This document shows positions 34,773-41,300 of a stretch of DNA of 49,018 bases, in pieces. This DNA is from Methanobacteriota archaeon (GTDB taxonomy: Archaea > Thermoplasmatota > Thermoplasmata > RBG-16-68-12 > JAFNFQ01): NCBI GenBank assembly GCA_017885655.1, contig JAFNFQ010000043.1:1-49018 (forward strand). Reading direction: 5' to 3'. Within the stretch, counting starts at the first letter, position 1, and each line of letters begins with the position of its first letter. The notes under the pieces were generated by a model that worked only from the letters and a program-made list of their open reading frames with translations, was not told the origin of the DNA and did not search any database. Made by a program: the position numbers and the translations under genes.

Positions 34773-35234
34773 TTAAGGCGTCCTCTTCCTCATCGCCCGC
34801 CTCTGCTCGTCCGCCGCTCCCTGCGCGGCCATCCTCCAGACGAACAGCAGGACGACCAGGACTATGACCGACAGCACGATGAGCCACAGGATCTTCGAGT
34901 TGGGGTCCCCGCTCCCGAAGCCGATCGCGGCGTAGAAGAACATCGCGCCGAGTACGAAGAAAGTCCCGCTGATTATCCTCGTCACGGGTTCCTCGACCGC
35001 CGCGTGGACCAGGTAGAATATGAAGGCAAAGATGAACCCGACGAAGCCGGACCACCAGTAGGCGGATATGATGTCCATCTGGCTGAAGACGAAAATGTAG
35101 ACGTAGATCAGCCCGATTATGAAGAACGCCAGGATGGCGACCGCCGCCAGGGCGGCCGTCGAAAGGGACTTGCCCATCGGCTGCTGCTGGACCGGGGGCT
35201 GGAATGTGGGCGGCGGAGGTGCGGCCAAGTTCAT
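34773..35234 (-). CDS. Four-helix membrane protein of the SPFH cluster
   Basis: 153 residues with a proline/glutamine-rich cytoplasmic N-terminus (APPPPTFQPPVQQQPMG) and four membrane helices (about residues 27-48, 58-78, 85-105, 117-138), then a short basic tail (RRAMRKRTP). The ATG at 35234 follows the SPFH gene's stop by 4 nt, with GAGGTG just upstream; a GTG at 35237 is also possible. No family is recognised. Tight linkage says it works with the SPFH/zinc-ribbon protein, perhaps as its membrane partner. Confidence 0.8.
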   Translation of the reverse strand: MNLAAPPPPTFQPPVQQQPMGKSLSTAALAAVAILAFFIIGLIYVYIFVFSQMDIISAYWWSGFVGFIFAFIFYLVHAAVEEPVTRIISGTFFVLGAMFFYAAIGFGSGDPNSKILWLIVLSVIVLVVLLFVWRMAAQGAADEQRRAMRKRTP

Positions 35235-35238
35235 CACC

Positions 35239-36432
35239 TCATCCCGCCAGCGGCTTCCCGCAGTTGCCGCAGAACTTCAGGTTGCCCGGGTTCTCGGCCT
35301 TGCACGCCGGGCATGCAATCGTCTGGGACGTACCGCACTCACCGCAGAACTTCAGTCCCGGTGCGACGGTCTTCCCGCACTTGACGCAAGGCTTGCCCTC
35401 GACTTGCTCGGCGCCGCACTCACCGCAGAACCTCAGGCTCACGGGTATCTGCTTGCCGCATTTCACGCACGCCTTCGTCTGCTGAGCTTGCTGCGCGGGC
35501 TGGATCATCCCCGGTACCTGCGAGCCCATGGCGTAACCCATGCCCATACCCGCACCGAGGCCCATGCCGAGCCCCGCCGCGCCGCCAGGCTGCGCCGCAG
35601 CTGTCTTCATTGAATCAGCCACGGCGAACTGCTGGTAAGCCGCCACGCCGCCAGGGCCAGCGCGGCCGAGGACCCTCGCCCCGGACGCCTTGCGTATGGC
35701 CTCCTTGATCTCCTCGGGTATGGGTATGTTGAGGCCTGATAGCTGGACTATCTCGATGCCCAGGTTCCCGAAGTGGGGCTTGGCGTTCTCCAGGGTGAAC
35801 TGCTCTATCTGGTTGAGGCTGATCGCGAGCTGGGTGACCTTCATCCCCTGGCCTTTCATGTTGCCTATCGTCACGTACAGCTGCTTCACCAGCTCCTCCC
35901 TGATCCTGTTCTCGACGTCGACGCTGGTCGCGAGGCCGAATGTGCCGACGAACTGGTTGATGAAGTTCTCGGCTGACGCGATCTTGTAGCGGAACTCGCC
36001 GAACGTCCTCAGCTCGATGAGGTCGAAGTCGGGGTCCTCGAAGATGAAGGGGTCCTTGCTGCCGAACTTCCCGTCGAAGATGCGCTTCTGCAGGTAATAG
36101 ACCTCGGCCTGCTGCTGCACGCCGGAGAAGACCTTCACGAGCCAGCCGACTATTGGGGCGTTCTGGCTCGTCAGGGCGTACCTGTTCGGGACGTCGAGGT
36201 AGGCGAGCGCCTTCCCGTCTCGGTAGAACACGGCGATCTCGTCTTCCCTGACGACGATGTTGTCGTTCATCCTGATGTTGCGCGGCACCTTCCACATGAT
36301 GTTGCCGCGCTTGTACTGGTCGTCCCAGCCGATGGTCATGGAGCCGCCGATGCCCTCCTTGTGTGCCGCCGTCTGGTCCGTCCTCTTCCCGCCGCCGAAG
36401 AGCCCTATCGTGCTGAGTGCTGCGAACGGCAT
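35239..36432 (-). CDS. SPFH/Band 7 protein with triple C-terminal zinc ribbon (YdjI-like)
   Basis: 397 residues. The N-terminal two thirds is an SPFH/Band 7 domain of the YdjI/virion-core-like type (IGWDDQYKRGNIMWKVPRNIRMNDNIVVREDEIAVFY is its start; also 'QKRIFDGKFGSKDPF', 'NRIREELVKQLYVTIG'). A glycine/methionine-rich linker (GLGMGLGAGMGMGYAMG) connects to three tandem zinc ribbons with twelve cysteines (CVKCG...CGECG, CVKCG...CGECG, CPACK...CGNCG). There is no membrane helix; such proteins assemble on membranes. In Bacillus the YdjI homologue is encoded with a PspA-like protein, which suggests a role in membrane stress or organisation here. The ATG overlaps the upstream stop by one base (TAATG) behind GGAGG, showing translational coupling. 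Confidence 0.9.
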   Translation of the reverse strand: MPFAALSTIGLFGGGKRTDQTAAHKEGIGGSMTIGWDDQYKRGNIMWKVPRNIRMNDNIVVREDEIAVFYRDGKALAYLDVPNRYALTSQNAPIVGWLVKVFSGVQQQAEVYYLQKRIFDGKFGSKDPFIFEDPDFDLIELRTFGEFRYKIASAENFINQFVGTFGLATSVDVENRIREELVKQLYVTIGNMKGQGMKVTQLAISLNQIEQFTLENAKPHFGNLGIEIVQLSGLNIPIPEEIKEAIRKASGARVLGRAGPGGVAAYQQFAVADSMKTAAAQPGGAAGLGMGLGAGMGMGYAMGSQVPGMIQPAQQAQQTKACVKCGKQIPVSLRFCGECGAEQVEGKPCVKCGKTVAPGLKFCGECGTSQTIACPACKAENPGNLKFCGNCGKPLAG

Positions 36433-36968
36433 TATCTCACCGCCTCCGTCCCCGTGATGATGACAAGCCTCTGCTTGAACGCGGTGTGGAGCGAGTTGAG
36501 GTTGTTCTGGACGGTGTCGATGCCCGCCGCCGCGACGTTCTTGTCCTTCGCCTTCACCGCCGCGTCCATCGGCGGCACCGCCTGCGCGATCGCGTCAAGC
36601 GCTGTGACCATGGTGTAGTCGTACTCGTAGAGCTTCTCCAGCTCGCCCTCCTCGATGCGGATGTCGGCCGAGAGGCCGGAATACCCGCCAGCGGAGTAGC
36701 GCAGCTTGCCCTCGACCTCCTGGAAGCTGAGGATGAGGTTGCCCAGCTGCTCGATGTTGTCGCGCGTGTAGTTGCGCGTCATGAACCCTCTCGTGTTCTC
36801 CACGTCCTTGCGGATGGCGGTGAGCCTGTCGGCGATCTGTATGCGCAGCAGCTTGTCCGCCGCCCTCAGGTCCTCGCGCCGGCGGTAGCCGGCGTAGCCT
36901 GGGATGTGCATCTGTATTCTTTTCAGAAGACCGCGGTCTTCCTCTACTTTGTCTCTGATATCGGGCAA
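36432..36968 (-). CDS. Coiled-coil protein at the head of the SPFH cluster
   Basis: 178 residues, highly helical and charged, beginning 'PDIRDKVEEDRGLLKRIQMHIPGYAGYRRREDLRAADKLLR'-like (positions 2-42) and continuing as coiled-coil with no membrane helix or cysteines. The 'IPGYxGYRRREDxRxADKLLR' segment is its most recognisable signature; similar proteins sit beside SPFH genes in other prokaryotes, as far as I recall, without an assigned function. It may play the PspA-like scaffold role in this cluster. The start is TTG 36968, supported by GGGAGG (36981-36976 on minus) 7 nt upstream; a TATA-like CTTTTAAGCG lies at 37040-37031. First gene of a three-gene operon. Confidence 0.85.
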   Translation of the reverse strand: MPDIRDKVEEDRGLLKRIQMHIPGYAGYRRREDLRAADKLLRIQIADRLTAIRKDVENTRGFMTRNYTRDNIEQLGNLILSFQEVEGKLRYSAGGYSGLSADIRIEEGELEKLYEYDYTMVTALDAIAQAVPPMDAAVKAKDKNVAAAGIDTVQNNLNSLHTAFKQRLVIITGTEAVR

Positions 36969-37083
36969 GTCTTTTCCTCCCTTACGGAGCGCATTGCTCC
37001 TGTCAATTGCGAGTAGACAATAATGGTCTCGCTTAAAAGACTATTCACATGAATCGCGGCGGTGAGAAGTCAGCTGGAGGCCG

Positions 37084-37860
37084 TCATCGCCGGGAGAACA
37101 GCGACCCGAAACCCGTCTCCGGCGGCGGCACGTCAGCCTTGATGACCTCGCCCGCCGCGCCGTCGACGGTCATCTCGTACATCTTCTTGCGGTAGCTGTA
37201 GCGCATGAACCAGATCGGGGCGTGGACGAACTCGGCGTCCTTGACGTCGACGGCGGTCTTCGCCTCGATGACGTCGTCCACCTCTTCCTGGAGTAGCAAC
37301 TGCTTCTGGTGCTCTGTCACCTCATCCTCGACCAGCCTCTTCGCCTCGTCCTCGTCCATCTCCGCGTTCAGGAACTTGGAGCCCTTGACCATCTGCGACA
37401 TGTCGAACGTGGTCTTCGCAGCGAGGGGCAGCCTGTACTCGCGCGTGGGGAAGGGCGAGGAGCGCCTCCCCAGGATCTTCCAGAAGTAGTCCTTCCTCAG
37501 CTCGCCGCTCTTCTCGAACGGCTGTCCCGTCCTCGACAGGACTCCCCGCCAGGTCGTGGATGCGTCGACCTCGAAGACGTAGAAAGGCAGGTAGATGCAC
37601 TCAAGGCTCTCGATTCGAGAGGACCTCGCGAGGTCGTCCGGCCTGAATGCACCGCCAGCCATCCACGAGGTAATCACCTGCCTGATGGCCTCTTCTTGGT
37701 ACTGAGTCGCGACCATCGAGTGCTTCAGGAGGAACCTCTTCTCTCCCGCAATCCGCACGTCCGAGCCGCAGTACCTGCACGTGACTATGATCTCCCCGGG
37801 GCTCAGGTCCAGGGGAGCGCCGCAGTGCGAGCAGTTCAGCGACTCGACCAGGTCCACCAT
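37084..37860 (-). CDS. Zinc-ribbon protein divergent from htpX
   Basis: 258 residues. The N-terminus is a zinc ribbon with C10/C13 and C28/C31 (CSHCGAPL ... CRYCG). The remainder has repeated beta-rich segments ('LECIYLPFYVFEVDASTTWRGVL', 'AEFVHAPIWFMRYSYRKKMYEMTVDGAAGEVI') separated by an acidic helical part (about residues 150-195). The 'YLPFxVFEV...' and 'APIWFxxY' motifs occur in bacterial and archaeal proteins annotated only as zinc-ribbon or PepSY-like. ATG 37860 is chosen because a TATA-like GTATTATCC at 37897-37889 would give a leader of a few bases. Its divergent promoter is shared with htpX, so the two are probably co-regulated. Confidence 0.8.
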   Translation of the reverse strand: MVDLVESLNCSHCGAPLDLSPGEIIVTCRYCGSDVRIAGEKRFLLKHSMVATQYQEEAIRQVITSWMAGGAFRPDDLARSSRIESLECIYLPFYVFEVDASTTWRGVLSRTGQPFEKSGELRKDYFWKILGRRSSPFPTREYRLPLAAKTTFDMSQMVKGSKFLNAEMDEDEAKRLVEDEVTEHQKQLLLQEEVDDVIEAKTAVDVKDAEFVHAPIWFMRYSYRKKMYEMTVDGAAGEVIKADVPPPETGFGSLFSRR

Positions 37861-37905
37861 GATTAACGAAACGCTGATATCTGGCGGGGGATAATACGGT
37901 TCCGC

Positions 37906-38976
37906 ATGGGCTCGTTGGGAAAGCTGAGGCGCGGCTCCGAGGCGACGGTGATACTGCTCCTCACGATGTTCTCGCTGTTCCTCCTTGGCATCGTGGCGGT
38001 GATCGACTACTTCCTCGACTTGGACTTCTTCCCGTTCGGGCTCGTCGTCCTGGTCCTCGTCTGCGTGGGCTTCATCTTCCTGCAGTGGCTGATCTCCCCT
38101 GCGATCGTGCGATGGGCGGCGCACATCAAGTACTACATCCAGAGGCAGGACAACCCGTGGCTCTACGACACGGTGAAGAACCTCGCCGCAAAGGCGCAGG
38201 TTCCGATGCCCAAGGTCGCGGTGATAGAGGACCCGACACCGAACGCGTTCGTCTTCGGGAGGACGATAAGCTCATCAGAGCTGGTCCTCCACAGCGGCCT
38301 GCTCGAGCGCCTCAACAAGCAGGAGATAGAGGGCGTCATCGCGCACGAGATAGGGCACCTGAGGCACGGCGACGTGATCACGATGACCCTCGTGTCAGCC
38401 ATCCCCATCGTCGCCTACATAATCGCGAGGGGAGGCTTGGTGATGATCCGCGCGAGTAGCGGCGGCAGGAGCTCGAAGGACAAGGGCGGGGCAATCGCGG
38501 CGGCACTGGCGGTCGCCTTGATATCCTACTTCGTCTACTTCATCACGCAGCTTCTCGTGTTGCATCTCTCGAGGACGAGGGAGTACTATGCGGACGCGTA
38601 TTCCGCTGCCGCGACCGGAAGCCCCCGCTACCTCAGGTCCGCCCTGGTCAAGATCGCCTACGGGCTCTCACTCACACCCGCCGAGAAGGAGCCGAGCGGC
38701 CTGCGCGCGTTCTTCATCGGGGACCCCGTCAAGGCGAGTGAGGACGCCGCACTCCTGAAGGACAAGATGGCGGAGTACGACCTCAACAGGGACGGGGAGA
38801 TCGACGAGTTCGAGCTTCGAAAGGCGATGGAGCACGAGGCGAAGAGTCACTGGACCAAGGCGAACGAGCTGTTCGCCACGCATCCCCCGACGTACAAGCG
38901 CATACTGATGCTCGAGGAGTTGGAAGAGGAGTTCAACAAGGGCCGCCTCCCTGACAATATCTATCAGTACGCGTAA
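37906..38976 (+). CDS. htpX: HtpX-type M48 membrane metalloprotease with an EF-hand loop
   Basis: 356 residues. Two N-terminal membrane helices (about 17-37 and 43-66), the zinc site HEIGH (H147, E148, H151) on 'EGVIAHEIGHLRHGD', two more membrane segments (about 160-180 and 195-222), and 'SRTREYYADAYSA' with the third zinc ligand glutamate. These match HtpX, which degrades misfolded membrane proteins from the cytosolic side. Residues 292-303 form a canonical 12-residue EF-hand calcium loop (D-L-N-R-D-G-E-I-D-E-F-E) in the C-terminal cytosolic part before the conserved 'THPPTYKRI'. The divergent zinc-ribbon gene begins 45 bp away. Confidence 0.93.
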   Translation: MGSLGKLRRGSEATVILLLTMFSLFLLGIVAVIDYFLDLDFFPFGLVVLVLVCVGFIFLQWLISPAIVRWAAHIKYYIQRQDNPWLYDTVKNLAAKAQVPMPKVAVIEDPTPNAFVFGRTISSSELVLHSGLLERLNKQEIEGVIAHEIGHLRHGDVITMTLVSAIPIVAYIIARGGLVMIRASSGGRSSKDKGGAIAAALAVALISYFVYFITQLLVLHLSRTREYYADAYSAAATGSPRYLRSALVKIAYGLSLTPAEKEPSGLRAFFIGDPVKASEDAALLKDKMAEYDLNRDGEIDEFELRKAMEHEAKSHWTKANELFATHPPTYKRILMLEELEEEFNKGRLPDNIYQYA

Positions 38977-39049
38977 TAACGCGAGTGATAGTCGCGGATT
39001 GGCATTCTAGCCGTGAAGCTTTAAGAGCTACCGCCCTAATCTACTAGGC

Positions 39050-39580
39050 ATGATTGCAGTCGACGAGGTAAGAGGGCTGACAGAACGACAACGCGAGGTC
39101 CTTGAAATCGTTGTCGAGAACAAGCTCTTCAAGAACCGCGACACGCAGATCCCCGAGCTCGCGGAAATGCTGGGGATCGCTCCGGAAGCGGTCTACCGCC
39201 ACCTGATCAAGGCGGAGGAGAATGAGCTGGTCAGTGTTATCATCAGTCCTTCTGAGAAGGGCACCAGGATCTACGAGAGGCTCACGCTCGAGCCGACCAA
39301 GCCGTCCAAGATGACGACCACAGAAGCTCTGAGCGAGAGCAAGAAGGCCATCCTCGAGTTCCTCGCGGCGAACCCCGACTGCACGGTCGTGGAACTGTCT
39401 GAGGAGCTTGGCCTGTCTGAGCCCGGCCTCTATAACCATTTGAGGGTCCTGGAGGTCCTGCAACTCGTCAGCAAGGAGAAGTCCAGGGCGATAAGGCGCG
39501 GTGTGCCGCCGCATATCTACAACATCACAATGCAGGGCAGGTCGATCATCAAGCAGCTGGATGACGGGTCTGTCGCGTAG
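39050..39580 (+). CDS. Double winged-helix transcription regulator
   Basis: 176 residues with two winged helix-turn-helix units: residues 8-75 ('LTERQREVLEIVVEN', 'IPELAEMLGIAPEAVYRHLIKAEENELV') and 95-170 ('SKKAILEFLAANPD', 'VVELSEELGLSEPGLYNHLRVLEVLQLV', wing 'IRRGVPPHIYNIT'). The layout resembles archaeal MarR/ArsR-type regulators; the ligand is unknown and no sensor domain is visible. TATA CTTTAAGAG (39018-39026) lies about 28 bp before the ATG, so the mRNA is leaderless. The 14-bp palindrome at 39655 beyond its stop is a possible target. Confidence 0.85.
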   Translation: MIAVDEVRGLTERQREVLEIVVENKLFKNRDTQIPELAEMLGIAPEAVYRHLIKAEENELVSVIISPSEKGTRIYERLTLEPTKPSKMTTTEALSESKKAILEFLAANPDCTVVELSEELGLSEPGLYNHLRVLEVLQLVSKEKSRAIRRGVPPHIYNITMQGRSIIKQLDDGSVA

Positions 39581-39654
39581 GCGCGATAGGTGACGACAGC
39601 CCGAGAAAAGAGTCTTTCTCTGCTACAGGAATGTAGGAAGAATTCCAATCGAAA

Positions 39655-39668
39655 CAGGAATATTCCTG
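39655..39668. promoter_or_regulatory. 14-bp perfect palindrome
   Basis: CAGGAATATTCCTG is fully self-complementary and sits between the double-wHTH gene and the following membrane-protein gene, about 50 bp before the latter's start. The AT centre may overlap its TATA region. The neighbouring hairpin CTACA-GGAA-TGTAG lies just upstream. Confidence 0.55.
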
Positions 39669-39717
39669 CCGTGCCCAGGGATAATGGGTAGGGCGGCTGG
39701 AGACAAACTTCAAGCCC

Positions 39718-40257
39718 TTGGCGGGAGCCGTCTTCGGCTTCTTCCTCGGGTTCCTGGCGGGGCTGTTCGAGGACTTGTCCATATTCCTGCAGATAGGGGA
39801 CATGTTCAACGCCATCTCCCAGTTCCCGCAGATGATAGGGAACCTGATCTCCAACCCGGGCCTCATCGTCTCGATGATCGTGGACATGGTCGGGGCGCAC
39901 CTGATGAGGTGCAACATAGTCAACCCGTATCTTACCCAGGACACCTACGGCAAGGACGCCTCATGGTGGGGCCAGAGAGTGGTGAAGAAATTCTGGGGGG
40001 AGTCGGACCCTGAGGCGGACGGCATGGGCAATGCGATCGTCTTCTCGGTCGCATGCACTGTCTCTTCCGTCATAGGCTACTTGGTCCAGCAGTTCATAGT
40101 CGGCATGCTCGTTACGGGGTCACTCGACCTCTTCCTCAGATTCCCGCCGCGACCGTTCGAGGCGGGGCGGCAACAATCGGACCAACTTGTGGATACTTAT
40201 CCACAACCGCCCGCTGCCGCCTCAGGGAGCGGAGGCCTTCATCTTCATCACTGCTAA
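39718..40257 (+). CDS. Hydrophobic membrane protein whose C-terminus runs into the palindrome array
   Basis: About 179 residues with three hydrophobic stretches (residues 2-25, 45-60 and 103-140 approximately: 'VFGFFLGFLAGLF', 'LIVSMIVDMVGAHL', 'VFSVACTVSSVIGYLVQQF'). No family is recognised. The TTG start at 39718 has no SD and is uncertain; ATG 39802 would remove the first segment. The last 30 residues (from about 'FEAGRQQ') look non-native: they translate the first palindrome copy ('QLVDTYPQP') and overlap antisense with the small basic-protein gene by 36 bp. The original C-terminus may have been replaced by the repeat element. Confidence 0.55.
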   Translation: MAGAVFGFFLGFLAGLFEDLSIFLQIGDMFNAISQFPQMIGNLISNPGLIVSMIVDMVGAHLMRCNIVNPYLTQDTYGKDASWWGQRVVKKFWGESDPEADGMGNAIVFSVACTVSSVIGYLVQQFIVGMLVTGSLDLFLRFPPRPFEAGRQQSDQLVDTYPQPPAAASGSGGLHLHHC

Positions 40258-40746
40258 CCTCCTGTCCACCTCCTTCTTGATCGAAGAGTAATGGGCGGTC
40301 AGCGACTCCAACGCCCGTCTCCTCGTTCCATCGGCACCTGCGGGCCCCAGGTACCGCCATCTCCTCCTGCTGCATCCGTTCTCTCGCGTGTACGACCAGA
40401 AGTAGACATACCGCCTTCCATTGACCCTCCGGACTTCGAGCCCGCATCCGATCTCCATGTGGATACTTATCCACAAACCCGGCTTGAACGGCTTGGCGGG
40501 GGAGGGGTGAAAGTGACCTCGCCTCCTCGGGCCGGGCGGACCCGACTTGTGGATACTTGTCCACAAAACCCGTAAGTGGCCTCTTGCTCGCCACGGTGGC
40601 TTGCGGCCGCTGCGGCACACCGCAGGGCATTTGGAGTTGTGGATACTCATCCACAACACGCGCGAGTTGCGTCCCACCCGCCACGGCCGAATGTGACCAT
40701 TGTGATACATCGCCTGGCATTCTCTCTTGTGGATACTTGTCCACAA
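40187..40746. repeat. Five-copy palindrome array with 90-bp periodicity
   Basis: Copies at 40187-40206, 40457-40476, 40547-40566, 40637-40656 and 40727-40746. The first is TTGTGGATACTTATCCACAA, a perfect 9+9 dyad around CT. The second starts with A, the third and fifth read TTGT in the right arm, and the fourth TCAT; as plus-strand RNA the third and fifth keep G-U pairs and all could fold. Start-to-start distances are 270, 90, 90 and 90 bp exactly. The 70-bp stretches between the last three copies are diverged relatives: 41 of 70 positions agree by hand count between 40567-40636 and 40657-40726. TTATCCACA within each equals the bacterial DnaA box, but Archaea lack DnaA. The array ends about 70 bp before the rpsL TATA box. 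It is not a CRISPR: spacers are too long and related to each other. Confidence 0.9.
40222..40458 (-). CDS. Small basic protein embedded in the palindrome array
   Basis: 78 residues, rich in arginine: 'EIGCGLEVRRVNGRRYVYFW', then 'SYTRENGCSRRRWRYLGPAG', then a helical, charged C-terminus ('RRRALESLTAHYSSIKKEVDRRLAV'). The layout (a beta hairpin with 'GRRYVYFW', a YLGP turn, and a basic helix) looks like a small nucleic-acid-binding protein; I recall similar YLGP-containing archaeal proteins but no function. The ATG at 40458 lies inside the second palindrome, where a T-to-A change at 40457 relative to the consensus creates it. The frame stays open upstream through the array to a TTG at 40746 (174 codons with 30-residue periodic 'LW.SIH' units), because 90 is a multiple of three; I read that as a consequence of the repeats but cannot exclude a longer protein. 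Confidence 0.65.
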   Translation of the reverse strand: MEIGCGLEVRRVNGRRYVYFWSYTRENGCSRRRWRYLGPAGADGTRRRALESLTAHYSSIKKEVDRRLAVMKMKASAP

Positions 40747-40815
40747 CTACGGCATGGACGATCGATGTCCCTCGCCTCTCAACAATAGCCCCGTCCCCTG
40801 GCCTGATTAATTACG

Positions 40816-40823
40816 CTTAAATA
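40816..40823 (+). promoter_or_regulatory. TATA box of the translation gene cluster
   Basis: CTTAAATA at 40816-40823 predicts transcription from about 40845 and a leader of roughly 20 nt that carries GGAGTG before the rpsL start. It lies 70 bp after the last palindrome. Confidence 0.75.
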
Positions 40824-40866
40824 GGACTCCTCACTTAGACTCTGCACTACCCATGGAGTGAGCGTA

Positions 40867-41295
40867 TTGGCTAGAGGTCTAGGCGCCGCAAGGAAGCTTT
40901 CCCGGGACCGGCAGAAGTATCGCTGGTCGAGCAGGTACTACAAGAGGCGGGCCCTTCACCTCAAGGAGAAGTCCGACCCGCTGGAAGGCGCGGCGCAGGC
41001 GAAAGGCATAGTCCTGGAGAAGGTCGCGATAGAGGCGAAGCAGCCCAACTCCGCGCTGAGGAAGTGCGTCAAGCTGCAGCTCATCAAGAACGGGCGGCAG
41101 ATCACCGCCTTCGCCGTCGGCGACGGCGCGATCAACTTCATCGACGAGCACGACGAGGTCCTCGTGGAGGGGATCGGCGGGAGGATGGGGCGGTCCTACG
41201 GGGACATCCCCGGGGTGCGGTTCAAGGTCATCAAGGTCAACGACGTTTCCCTGGACGAGCTCGTCCGCGGCAGGAAGGAGAAGCCGGTGAGGTGA
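40867..41295 (+). CDS. rpsL: 30S ribosomal protein S12 (uS12)
   Basis: 142 residues, the usual archaeal length. Signatures: '[15 protein letters not shown]', '[28 protein letters not shown]' in pieces, '[19 protein letters not shown]' (decoding-site loop) and '[14 protein letters not shown]'. TTG 40867 is favoured because GGAGTGA lies 5 nt upstream and the product then begins like other archaeal S12 proteins; GTG 40858 is in frame but overlaps that SD. The protein sits at the A-site and monitors codon-anticodon pairing. First gene of rpsL-rpsG; the S7 start follows its stop by 5 nt. Confidence 0.95.
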   Translation: MARGLGAARKLSRDRQKYRWSSRYYKRRALHLKEKSDPLEGAAQAKGIVLEKVAIEAKQPNSALRKCVKLQLIKNGRQITAFAVGDGAINFIDEHDEVLVEGIGGRMGRSYGDIPGVRFKVIKVNDVSLDELVRGRKEKPVR

Positions 41296-41300
41296 GTCAG

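Noticed and set aside
36985-36999. Hairpin GGAGC-loop-GCTCC in the coiled-coil gene leader
   Set aside because: Only five base pairs; expected by chance in GC-rich DNA and not overlapping the SD.
39600-39620. Terminator after the double-wHTH gene (GAGAAA/TTTCTC)
   Set aside because: Short, AT-rich stem without a following T-run; not strong enough to call.
40187-40746. CRISPR array
   Set aside because: Repeats are 20-bp dyads with 70-bp (and one 250-bp) intervals, two of the intervals are related to each other, one contains a gene, and no cas genes are nearby.
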